DNA of 64,000 nt from contig NC_057864.1 of NCBI RefSeq assembly GCF_019393635.1, positions 476,674,617-476,738,616 on the forward strand. The letters are read 5' to 3'. Origin of the DNA: Dromiciops gliroides. Lineage: Eukaryota > Chordata > Mammalia > Microbiotheria > Microbiotheriidae. Positions 28,301-40,300 of the stretch are shown piece by piece. The position numbers were made by a program, and so were the translations under genes. Under the pieces are notes generated by a model that saw nothing but the letters and a program-made list of their open reading frames with translations, was not told the DNA's origin and did not search any database. The first letter of the stretch is position 1; each line of letters begins with the position of its first letter.

Positions 28301-31300
28301 CATCCTTGTCATTTCTTACAACACAATATTATTCCATCACAAACATATAACATAACTGCTAATAAGTTCATTTTTTGATGCTGATAGGTGAACAATATTA
28401 TGATCCTTCTAGAGACATAGCAGATGTTATATGGTAATTGAGTTTTAAGTACTTTATTCATAAATGCTTATAGAAAAGACAAAGCCCACCAGGAAAATCA
28501 CATTAAGGTGATCATAGTGACAAGAAACACCCTCCCCTCCCCTCTGCCCCATAACAAGTTACTATGTCTAGATTTTACTCTAGAGGTTTTTGCTCCAATC
28601 TATATAGCTAGTTGGACTTGAAATAATATGCAATATCAGTTCAGGCAGAAATTTCTCAGTTACATTTCTGAAGTTTACTTTTTTATATTAAGGATTTCTT
28701 GATCAGTATAACTGTCTTTTTCAACTGGTTTGGATCCCCCCCCCCCCCCATGTAGTACCCTTGATTCCTGTTTTGATCACAAATATTTACTGGTAGATTA
28801 GTTTATATTTTGAATTGTTGTAAATGTATAGCAACTCTCTTTGTAAATAGAGAACTGCTATGCTGTACTCGGCAGTCATGGGTTTTGAATAATGATTGTA
28901 CCTTTTTAAAAATTATTCCACCTTTATAGCATTTTAAATGATTTCTGCAAATGTGAGGCAAATAGAGATTATTGAATGTTTTCTTTATAATTAGTGTATT
29001 TATAGAATCTGAACACTAGAAGAGACATAAGATCATCTAGCCTCACACAGTTCAGAAATCCTGCAATATTCCTGCCAAATCATTATCTCATCTGGTTTTT
29101 CCCTTGTTGGATAGCTGAGTGTTAGAAATGTACTTTGCCTTAAAATTAGAAGGAATATAGAAAACATAAGATCAGTTTTAAGTTAAAACTAAATGCTACA
29201 CTTAACTTTCTGATAGTGATAAATAATACTTTGTCCTAGATGGTTGAATATAAATTAAATTCCCTGGGGCAGCTAGGTGGTACAGTAGATAGAGCACTGG
29301 TCCTGGAGTCAGGAGAACCTTGAATTCAAATCCAGCCTCAGACGTTTCCTAGCTTTTGTGCAAGTCACTTAACTCTGATTGCCTCCTGATTTAAAAACAA
29401 ACAAACGAACTGTAACCACCAACAGTAAATTAAATTCCCTTTGGGTTCTGATATTAGTAATGTGGGGGACAAGACACTTGATTTCACTTGAGCCTCAAGT
29501 CCCCATATAAAATTAGAATACTGTTTACTATTTGGTTCACAAACCCTTCACAGCCATCCAGCCCCTTCCCTACCTGGGAGAATTATGGTGAGATTTCACT
29601 GTTTGTGAGAAGTATGATGACTTTCCATAAGGCCAGTTCCATTAACTACCAGGGCTTGTTTTGTTAGGGAGCACTCTGGATAACTCAGCCCATGTCCTCT
29701 GACCTTCTGTCATGTCAAGAATCAAAGGAGGACAGATTATTGGAAAACCTCAAATCATAGCCTGAAATTGGGAATTCCATCTCCAAATATACTGAAACTC
29801 TGCTAGAAAAAGACCTTTATTGCAGGTTTTGTTTCACAAAAAAAGGAATCTCCTTGAATTAAAAAAATATATATACTATTGACATCTTTGGTTTTATATC
29901 ATCCAAATTTCTTCCTGAAGCTTCTTTCCTTCCCTGAAAGCCTTCCTATATGACAAAGAATATTTTTTAAAAGGAAAAAATAAAGAAAACAAAAATCTGA
30001 AAACACGTTCTATACCTGTGGATCTCCCACCCCTGCATAGGGGAGTGGACAGAAGTGTCTTCCCAAACCTTTGTGTTTGGGAGAGGTTAGAGGAAGGGAA
30101 GGGAATAAGCATTTATTAAGTTCCTACTGTGTTAAGAGCTAAGTTAAAGTAGAAAATTAATTTCAGGGAAAGATGTAGAATTAAAATGGAAATAAAGTTC
30201 AGAATAAAGAATAGACAAGGAAGAATCAGAAGTTCAGTAACTTGGTGTTAACTTCAAAGACAAATTACTTATGAAAGAACTATTTGCTAAGAATTGCTGA
30301 AAAACTGAGATACCAGCAGAAATTAAGTTTAGACAACTCCTTACCCCAGGGATTCTTAACCTTTTTTGTCTGTTATAACCCTTTCTAATAATGATGTTCT
30401 AAATGTATAAAACAAAATACATAGAGTTACCAAAAAAATAGGGTTATAATTTTTTTCCTATGCAAGTAAACAGACCGCCTCGAATCTATCCATTGATCCC
30501 AAATTAAGAAAACCCTGTGTTATACCATGTTCAATAATAAATGCCAAATGAATATGTGATGTGATTATTAAAGATCATACCATTAAAAAAATAAAAATGA
30601 TTCAGGCCATATTTTTTACTGCTAAAAGTTAAAGATGAGTATTTCACCAAATAAAGGGATAAAAATTTAAAAGGAGTTACAAAAGATGAATTAGATAATT
30701 CTGATTGTGTGAAATGCAGAATGTTTTTATACAAACAAAATTAATACATCTAGGAGAAGAAAGGAAGTGGTGACTGGAGAAAACCTTTGTTTATAAATTA
30801 TAAACAGTTACCAAATATGTTTGAGAAGCCCATTATTTCCCTTTAGATAAGTAGAAGATTTGGTTGTATAAACAGTTCTCCAAAGAAAGCATATACATTA
30901 TTAACAACCATATGAAAGGAGGTTCCAAAATAGTATCTAAGGTATAGTCTACTATTAAAAGGAAGGAAACAAACATGTATTAAGCACCTACTATCTGTCA
31001 GACACTGCTAAGTGCTTTACAAATGTTATTTCATTTGAACCATACAAGAACCCTGGGAGGTAGATTTTATCTGCATTTTGCAGTTGAGGAAACTGAGGCA
31101 GACATGTTAAGTGACTTACCTCTAGGGTCACATAGCCAGTATGTGTCTGAGGCCAGATTGTGTTCCTCATTTCAGGCCCAATGCTGTAAACATTGAGCTG
31201 CTTGTCAGCCTTTAGGAAATCCCCTTGAAACCAAAGAAGATGTTCTAGGACAACATAGGGAACTCTACCAAAAGAGACTGTATGGATCACAAATAAATAT

Positions 31301-34300
31301 AGGTACAAGGATAATTGGTGGTTGTTATTTTTTACAATTAAAAGTATTCTTCCCCACAGCCTGGCCATTCCCAGGGTGAGAAGCAGGTTTCATATGAATC
31401 CTCTGCAATCATGGTTGGTCATTGTGTTGATCAGAGTTCTTAAAACTTTCCAAGTTGTTTGCCCTCATGTTGTTGTATGAATTGTTCTGGTTCTGCTCAC
31501 TTCATAGTGCATCAGTTCACACAAGTTTCCCAAGTCTCTATGAAGCCATCCCTTTCATTTCTTACAGCACAATAGTATTTTGTTACTTTCGTGTATCATA
31601 ATTTGTTCAACCAGTGCCTACGCGATGGGTATTTCTTTAGTTTCTAGTTCTTTGCCACCCATAAAAGTGCTGCTACAGATAGGATTATGAAGAGCTTGGA
31701 TTTCTTCCATTGGATAACTTCCCATTTTTATATCCTTTGCCTTTTACCAGTTGGGAAATGGTGTTTGTTTTTATACATTTGAATTGGTTCCTTATTTCTT
31801 GGACATGAACTTAATCAGAGAATCATGCTGCCCCCTCCCCCCCCCCCCCCAAATTACCTCTGCTTCTCCTAATTTTAGTTGTATTGATCCTTCTTTTGAA
31901 AAACCTTTAAAATTTTAAATAATCAAAACTGTCCATTTAACTTCGGTTCTCCATAGGATTATTCAAGTCAATTTAGTGATGTCAGTTAAATTTTGGTGTG
32001 TTGATCTTAATATGAGATGTTTCTCTCTCCTCTCTTGCTGTCTCTCATACAAAGTCTTCTCTTTATCAGATGGGGTTTAAAGCATAATTTTTAAAATGTA
32101 GTCATTCTTAAATTTCTTCAATGTTTATGTGTGTCAAATATTAATGTTACTGTAAATCTCTAGAGCATGACATAATTTTCAAGTCTGATTGTATCTCTTA
32201 CATTAGAACTAAGTGACTAGTAACTAAGGTGCAAAATGACCCCCTTGCTTTGTTGTTTGTCCTTCATTCTCCAAGAGGACCATGATCTAAGGAGATGGTG
32301 TCATGACTTGCCCTGAATTGAATTTAGAGAGACTGTGCAAAGCCATCAACCTGACTCTCTCCTCCAGAGCCATCTGGGTACAGTAGTAAGATATACATCA
32401 GGACGACTGGTGAGGGCCTGGGATGTTTGACTTGCCCAGGGTCACACAGCTAATAAGTGTCTGAGATCACATTTGAACTCAGGTTTTTCCAACCTCAGGG
32501 CTGGTATTTTATCTGCTGCTGGCAAGACAAAGATAAGCACCCATATCCCTTGCCTCGGGGTGGCGAAGGTCACTGGGCTGCTATAGTTCCTATGTGATCC
32601 TCATTTAGTTTGAGGTATGTATAGGGAAGGGTGGTCCTTCCTATCAGGTAATGGTACTGAGGGTTCTTAGATATTCTGTGGGGTCTGTGGGAATAAAGAA
32701 GAAATTATACCATGGAATTTTAAGAGTATGAAAGGTAGAGGTCATGAACTGAACTCCACGCCCCACAGCCACACAGTTAGCCAAGAACAGCCCTCACACC
32801 TCCTGACTCCAGTTTCTTTGTCTTGCTCTGACAGAGCACAGTGGCCTCTCAAGTGGTAGTCCATTTCATCTTTTAGTACTTATGGAAGAGAGTATAATTA
32901 ATAGAGTGACCATCATTTGCATGGTGCTCTAAAGTTGTGTTTTGTTTTGTTTTGTTTTTGTTTGTTTTTTTGTGGGGCAGTGAGGGTTAAGTGGCTTGCC
33001 CAGGGTCACACAGCTAGTAAGTGTCAAGGGTCTGAGGCTGGATTTAAACTCAGGTCACCCTGAATCCAGGGCCAGTGCTCTATTCACCGTGCCACCTAGC
33101 TGCCCCACATTTGTGCTTTACTTTATCGGGGCTTTGCTATCTCTCAAGTGAAATAATTTGACCACATCTTATAGTTAATGAAAAGGATACATTGCATGGT
33201 CACCATTGCTTTTCTTTGGATTAATTTCATTTCTCTTCTTTAATTCCAGTACATGACTCTTAATCCTTCTACAAAGAGGAAGAATATTGCATCTCCTGAT
33301 AGGAAGCCCTCTAAGAAGCTCAAGACTGAGAGCTCTTCAGTGAACCAGGTGCTGAATCCCACATTATGGTGTCATGTTCACCTAAAGAAATCCTTGAATG
33401 GCTCCCCCCTAAAAGTGAAGAACTCAAAGAATTCCAAGTCCCCTGAGGAACAGCTGGAGGAGATGATGAAGATTATGTCTCCTGGGAAATTAAATACCAC
33501 ATTTCACATTCCTAAAAAGGGTCCCATCTCCAAAAAGTTAGGGAAGAATGGGGACAAACCCTTGAAAACAAAGGGTAGGAGCAAAGGCATTTTAAATGGA
33601 CAGAAATCTCCAGGAAAATCCAAGTCCCCCAAAAAGGGCATGAAGACGCCCAAAACCCAAAATGAAGCAGATGACCCTCCTGGACATGGCCAAGGGTACC
33701 AGAAAATGACTCGGACTCCTCGGAGCTCTGGGGGCACACCAGGGCTTCCAGTAAGCCACACAAGCACCTCCCTCCTGCGCCCTCCACCTCATTGCCTACT
33801 ACAAGGAGAACAAAAGACAGGGAAGACAAGAAGAGTGCCCTGTCCTGCGTCATCTCCAAAACGGCCCGTTTGCTCTCCAGCGACGATCGGGCCCGCCTTC
33901 CTGAAGAGCTCCGAGTTTTGGTTCAGAAGCGCTATGAGCTTCTGGAGCACAAGAAGAAATGGGCCTCGATGTCTGAAGAGCAGCGGAAGGAGTATTTGAA
34001 AAAGAAACGAGAGAGTTTGAAGGAGAAGCTCAAAGAGAAAGCCAAGGAAGGAAAGAGAAAGAAATGTTGGAGAGACTGGAGAAGCAGAGGCGCTATGAAG
34101 ACCAAGAGCTGACAGGCAAGAGCCTGCCCTCTTTCCGGCTGGTAGATACCCCCGAAGGGCTCCCCAACACCCTCTTTGGGGATGTTGCTATGGTGGTTGA
34201 ATTCTTGAGCTGTTACTCTGGGCTGCTTCTGCCTGATGCCCAGTACCCCATCACTGCAGTGTCCCTCATGGAGGCCTTGAGTGCTGACAAGGGAGGCTTC

Positions 34301-37300
34301 TTGTACCTCAACAGAGTGCTGGTCATCCTTCTACAAACCCTGCTCCAGGACGAGATTGCTGAGGACTATGGGGAGCTGGGGATGAAGCTCTCTGAGATCC
34401 CCCTGACACTGCACTCTGTTTCTGAGCTCGTTCGTCTCTGTTTGCGCAAAACGGACGTGCCTGAGGAGAGTGAGGGCTCGGACACAGTTGATGAAAACAA
34501 AGAGACAGCCGTCTTTGAGGACAATGAGGTCCAGGATGAGTTTCTGGAGAAGCTCGAGACCTCTGAGTTCTTTGAGCTAACATCAGAGGAAAAGCTGCAG
34601 ATCCTAGCTGCCCTCTGCCACCGGATCCTCATGACCTACTCTGTGCAGGAACCACATGAGGCTAAGCAGCAATGTCAGCAGAGCTGTGGAAGGAGCGACT
34701 TGCTGGCCTGAAGGAGGAGAATGGACAAGAGACGTGCTGAGAAGCAGAAGCGAAAGAGATGGAAGCCAAAAAACAGAGAGAACGGGAAGGAAGAGAGCGG
34801 ACTAGCCAGATCTGAGCGAAAAAAAGATGTGGCCAAGATAGAGCCCCCGGTGGAGGCGGAGGCGGAGACATGATCAGTGCTGTGAAGAGCAGGCGGCTGC
34901 TGGCCATCCAGGCCAAGAAGGAGCGAGAGCTTCAGGAGCGTCAGCTTCGAGGTAACGTTTGGCCCTTCTGGCCCTGTCTGTGCTCAGAAGTGGGCCCCTT
35001 GGCCTCCTTTGCTTATTTATTCAAAACATTGCAATCAGCGTCCTATCATGACGTGAGGCATTGACTAGCGTTGGTTAACAACAGGTCCCCTCCAGTGAAA
35101 AGGCATCTTTTACGCTTTGCAGAATATTTCCAAGACCCTTAAATGAAATAGCCTGATTCTACTGGTGTCCCTGAGAGGGGCTAGCTGGTCCTCCTATGTT
35201 GTATAGATACAGTAAGTCGACAAACATGTCCATTGTTTACATTGTTTTAGGCTCTATGTCATTCAAGTTCTGTAGCTTTGAAATTAAGCAACTTCCATTT
35301 ATTGTCCTAAGTAAGGAATTGAGGGTACTGATGTTAATGCCTAGAAAGACTTTGTGTTGCACAAGACATACCAGCGTGAGAAAAACAATTCTTTTTTTTT
35401 TTTAATACTTATTTTCTTGAAAAAGCAGTAGATATGGAGGAACATACACTAGCAAGGACATGGTTAAGTTTTTACTCTTCCAATAACTTTATGTATGTCA
35501 TTTCTACTTAAGCGGTTTGAAGTAGTGTCTTCCCTCAACTTTTCCCTTTTGGTCCTGCAATGAAGTCAGAATTCTCTGCTTTGAGAAATCTTGGCGTCAA
35601 AGTATAGAGGTACCACTCATTTAGTGTTCTGATTTCCCTGCAGGGACAGGAGGGAATGAACTATAGTATTTTTCCTAAGCAGTAATCTGAGAATTTGCAA
35701 ATAATGAATATGGAAAAAACCCAAGACACAGAACTGATGGGCCTTGGTGCATGTGAAAGTTAATACAGAACCGGAATTAGAACCCAGTTGTCTGGTGCAA
35801 AACAGGATATTGTCTTTAGTCTCTTTTTTTCCTGACCCATGTCAGTTCTAAGATGCTGGTGCTCCTGCCTCTCCTCAAGCTGAGTCATTCTTTAGCTTTC
35901 CGTCCACCTTGCTTTGCTCAAATGATTCCACATGTATTATTTGGTTCAGTCTAGAAACCGTAGCCTTTAGGACACTCATCATATTTGTCTTGTTGGGTTT
36001 CTTCTGTTTTCTTTCTTTTTTTTTTTTTTTAGTGAGGGCAATTGGGGTTAAGTGACTTGCCCAGGGGTCACACAGCTAGTAAGTGTGTGTTAAGTGTCTG
36101 AGGCGGATTTGAACTCAGGTACTCCTGACTCCAAGGGCCGGTGCTCTATCCAATGCGCCACCTAGCTGCCCCTGTTTTCTTTTTTAACAGAAGAAGAGAT
36201 TTGTCATCACTTATTGTCAAGTCATCCTTGGAGTCTACTCATTTTATCAAATCTTTACTATTTTCTTTTACTCTAAGATGTGATTTGAACCAGGTGTATT
36301 GCTATCACCAATAGACTTCATTTCCATATTCTAAGGTTCAAGTTTAAAGGTAACAGAAAAGATTTAAAATTCATTGGGGATTGTTTTCTTTTATGGAAAC
36401 GATTGGCTTGGGGTCCTTAATTTACTGGTATTAACAGATACTGGATAGACTAATCCAATGACAGATTTAATTCAGTTTGTTAGAATCAATAATTGTTAGT
36501 TATTTTTACTTTCAGGATCGCTGTTTGTCTTAGGCTTGCCTTGTCCCACTACTAACAACTAACCCAGCTTGCCCAAGATGTGCTGACCCCGTACAAGCAT
36601 CAAACTGTGTACCTAAATCCTGGTGCTCAGGGCCAGTAAACTGAGTTTGCTTCTGGTTTAAAAAAAAAAGCCAATGAAGTTTTCATAGGATGAAAGCCTG
36701 TCTAATTTGACCTGGTGGCTTTTCCAGCCAGAGAACCTTGGAGATTCCTGCTGTCCCCATAGGCAGAAGAGCCTTGTGTGATGTATTTGGGATATTCTTT
36801 AGAAATGGGCCTCATGCTGGTTAAATTTCTGGAGAGAGGAATTCAGCACAGACTTGTTCCTAGAAGTGTTAGAAATTGTTGGTGTTGGTTTTTTTTTGCT
36901 ACATGCTAGGATAATTCCCAAACAAAAGAAAGCTAGATAACCCCCTTTCACCTCTTAATAGTCAAATTAGAGCGAGAAGCTGAAGAGGAGAGAATCCGGA
37001 AGCACAAAGCGGCTGCTGAGAAGACCTTCCAGGAGGGAATCGCCAAGGCCAAGCTGGTCATGCGTAGGACCTCCCATTGGCACGGACCGAACCACAACAG
37101 GTGGGCTGGCACGGCAGCCTTCACAGTAGTTAGGAGTGCTGAAATGGATTTTGTTTTGTTTTGTTTTTGAAATCAGCCTCTTTGTTCAAGAGAGGTTGAG
37201 TGGAAATGTGGGGCCTTCAAAAATGCAAATCTTTTAAGAACAATTCTAATGCTCTTAATACATTTATCAGTAATCTGGGGTTCGGGTAGATAGAATGAAG

Positions 37301-40300
37301 TCAAGTCCTAGGAACCTTTTCACATGATCTCTTAATAGTTCCTGTTTTCTACCTTGATTGTCAGGTACTGCTATTTTCAGATGAAGTTCCTGGATTATTC
37401 ATCGAGAAGGGGCTGGGTACACGATAGCATAGACTACAGATTCACCCCGCCTCGAAAAGAACGCTCAGAACTGTCCTGATGAAGATTGCAATCCCCGAAG
37501 TAAGTGTCTGCTTTACTCCTGGCTTAGGCTGAGTAATAACGAGGGCCCCCTCTAACATGATTGTTGTTGCCTTTGGAGAATGTCCCCCTTTCCCTCTTTG
37601 TCTAAGTCCTAGCCCTCCGTGTTCTCTGATCTGTTGGAAGGTTTTGGCAGCTGATCTTTTGCCTTTGATGTTCATGACAATGATTAGTTTCCTAACACCT
37701 TGCATCTGATTCTCCTCAGTTGGGTGGCCTGGCTAGTACAGAAGCGGATCCTCTTCCAGTGTGATCTGAGATTCCAGTGCTTGTAGTCTGTCTTTTTTCA
37801 GAGGATGTAACTAAAGGCTAACGATGAGGTGGATTTGCTCGAGGGTCACATGACTTTGTCACCAGAAGCAGACCTTGAACCCAGCTCTGTGGACTCCTAG
37901 TGCAATGTCTCAACTTGTGCCTCTAAGATAAGGGAATTTGGGTTAGCAGTCCCTGAAGGCCCTTTCAGTTCTTTTAGGAATAAGAGGCATCATGTTATGG
38001 TACAAGGAGGAATCGAGTTAGGATTTTTGTTCTAGCTCTACATGATTGAACACTAGAATAATCCAGTTAATAAGATACTGAGTTGTCACCCAGGTGTTTC
38101 CAAGGTGAAATAAGTCATGTATATGGTGGCACTTTGGGGGCAAAACTAATTTCTTTCTTTTCTTTTTTTCTTTTCTTTTTTTTGGGAGGGGGGGAGCAAT
38201 GAGGGTTAAATTAGGTGATTTGCCCAGGGTCACATAGCTAGTAAGCGTCAAGTGTTTGAGGCTGGATTTGAACTGAGGTCCTCCTGAATCCAGCAGGGCC
38301 GGTGTTTTTAACCACTGTGCCACCTAGCTGCCCGAAACTAGTTTCTTTTTAAAAGAATTGTGAAAGTCCCAGAGGAGATGACCAGCCACCATTTTCTAAG
38401 AGGTGACATGTAGAGGCAAAATCAAAAAATCGTTAGCCTTGGGGACTTCTGTGGGCCAGGATAGGATGTGTGAAGATGGAGAGAACTCAACCCCCAAATT
38501 ATTCAAGTATCAGAAAGGAAAATGAGCTGCTTTGGGACCAGAATCCTCTAAAGATTTAACCACGGTTCTGGAGATTGTTTAAAACTTCCTTTACTAGAAA
38601 TGCACACCCTTGTTGAGTGAGAGGTTTTTCTTTCTTGTAATCTGAATATTGTAATAGTGAGAAAGTGGACTGTATTGAGGCTCTCTTTTCTTCACCCATA
38701 GCACATCTCGAAATCCCGTCGTCCTTCTATCGTCTTTTCTCACCTCAGCTCCTGAATAAGGAACCTAGAAGTTCTCATTCTCAGACTTCTGAATTAGCGA
38801 GACGACGACGTCTTTACTTTTCCCCTTTGTTCTCTTCAAACTGCTCCTCGATTTGGGGGGGTACCTGCCTACAGACATTCCGATCCCACCCACCGTCCCC
38901 TTCTTGCTCTTGGCCACATGAGCAATCCAATTCCAGTTCCACGCTGATCCAAATAGAAGCATTCCATAGACCCTTCCTGATGCAGAGCACCGCTATGGTG
39001 TCTGGCTGCCAGGGACCACTCACTTATTGAGAGTTTCCCTGTGGGCACAGCACTGTCCATGTCAGGCAGATGTACAAGTTTGGATAATGGTCCCTGTTTG
39101 TGCGAGATGAGGAAATGCCCTGACCCTCTATGGTTTTCTTTCTTAAAAATGCAGTGTTCTTTCAGTGTCGTTACTCTGTTCCACAGGTTCAGGCATAGAA
39201 ATATTCTTCAGTAATAGAGCATTGTCTCTGATTGGGGGAAAAGGCATGCTGGCTTGGCTTTGAGCCATTCTACAAAAGAGCAGTGTGAGAAGAGTTGACG
39301 TTATTTGATCTAATACGTATAACATTTTTCTTAGGTAAAAAAACAAGCCTAGGGAAGAATGCAGGCGTGACCCCCCACCCCGGCTGTGCAACAGAAGGTT
39401 CCGTCGAGAGCACTGTACCCAAGCAAGGACAGAACTTGTGGTAACGTGATGGCCAGTGTTGGGCACTGCTCCTTTGCTCCTTCCTCTTTTCATGAAAAAT
39501 GAAGTCATTGATGGCCCCTGTGCCTAGGTTGTCATCTGGATGGCTGAAGGAGGCAGCATGCTCTGGGGATAGAGGATTGCTTATCCAATCTTCAGAATTA
39601 GCTAGGACATTATATCCAAACGTTGCTAAAAACAGCAGTGGGTTTGCTCTAAGAAGTCCAGGAGAGAGAGTGGAGTGTGGAATGGGATTTCCATTGTTGT
39701 CCCTAAAGAATTAGTGAGACCTGGGTGGAATCAGCCTTTGCTTGGACGTAATGGGCAACTGCTCACTGATTGGTCCTGGGTTTGTGGTTCTTGCCCCCCT
39801 CGCTGGTGCTGCCCTCTTTTCCAGACTCTGGTCTTGTCTGTCCCTACAGGTTTTTATGTGATAGGCCAAAAGGAACTAGATGAATTGCTGAACTGCCTCC
39901 ACCCTCAGGGAATAAGGAAAGCCAGCTGAAGGAGAGACTGCAGAAGAGGTTAAGACAGACAGCCCATAAACACAATGCCACAAAGCTTTCTTGCATTTCA
40001 TTTAGCTCCTTGGCTATTGATTTTCTATAGCTGTTTCTAGACTGTCTTGGCTTTTTATAAATGTGTCTTGGATCCTATGTTCTGAACACTTGTTAAACAT
40101 TGAATGCCAGACTCAGAGCTCCACCATACATGCCAGAGGTAGCTTAAACAAGAGCCTTTCTTCAGAATGGTTCTTACGGGTAGGAAATTCTAGTCACCAA
40201 CAAAATGAATGTTGGTGCCCATTTTGTTGTTGGAGTCAACTTTGCACCCTGTCCATAGTAGCATTTGTCTCTAAAGCACAAGAATCTTCTGAGGATGTAG

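Larger units (their letters stand above)
15212..33249. other. BAZ1B 18-kb intron
   Basis: This is the largest intron visible. It is dominated by L1 fragments in both orientations, SINEs of several families, an LTR-like block and a small TIR element, each listed separately. A MIR-like piece is suspected at 15840-15990 and another at 32730-32860. Unassigned stretches include 28440-29260 and 29406-30100, where no coding signal was seen. Confidence 0.75.

Noticed and set aside
33504..33859. Minus-strand frames of 87-115 codons in the large BAZ1B exon
   Set aside because: They are antisense to conserved coding sequence and have no recognisable similarity.
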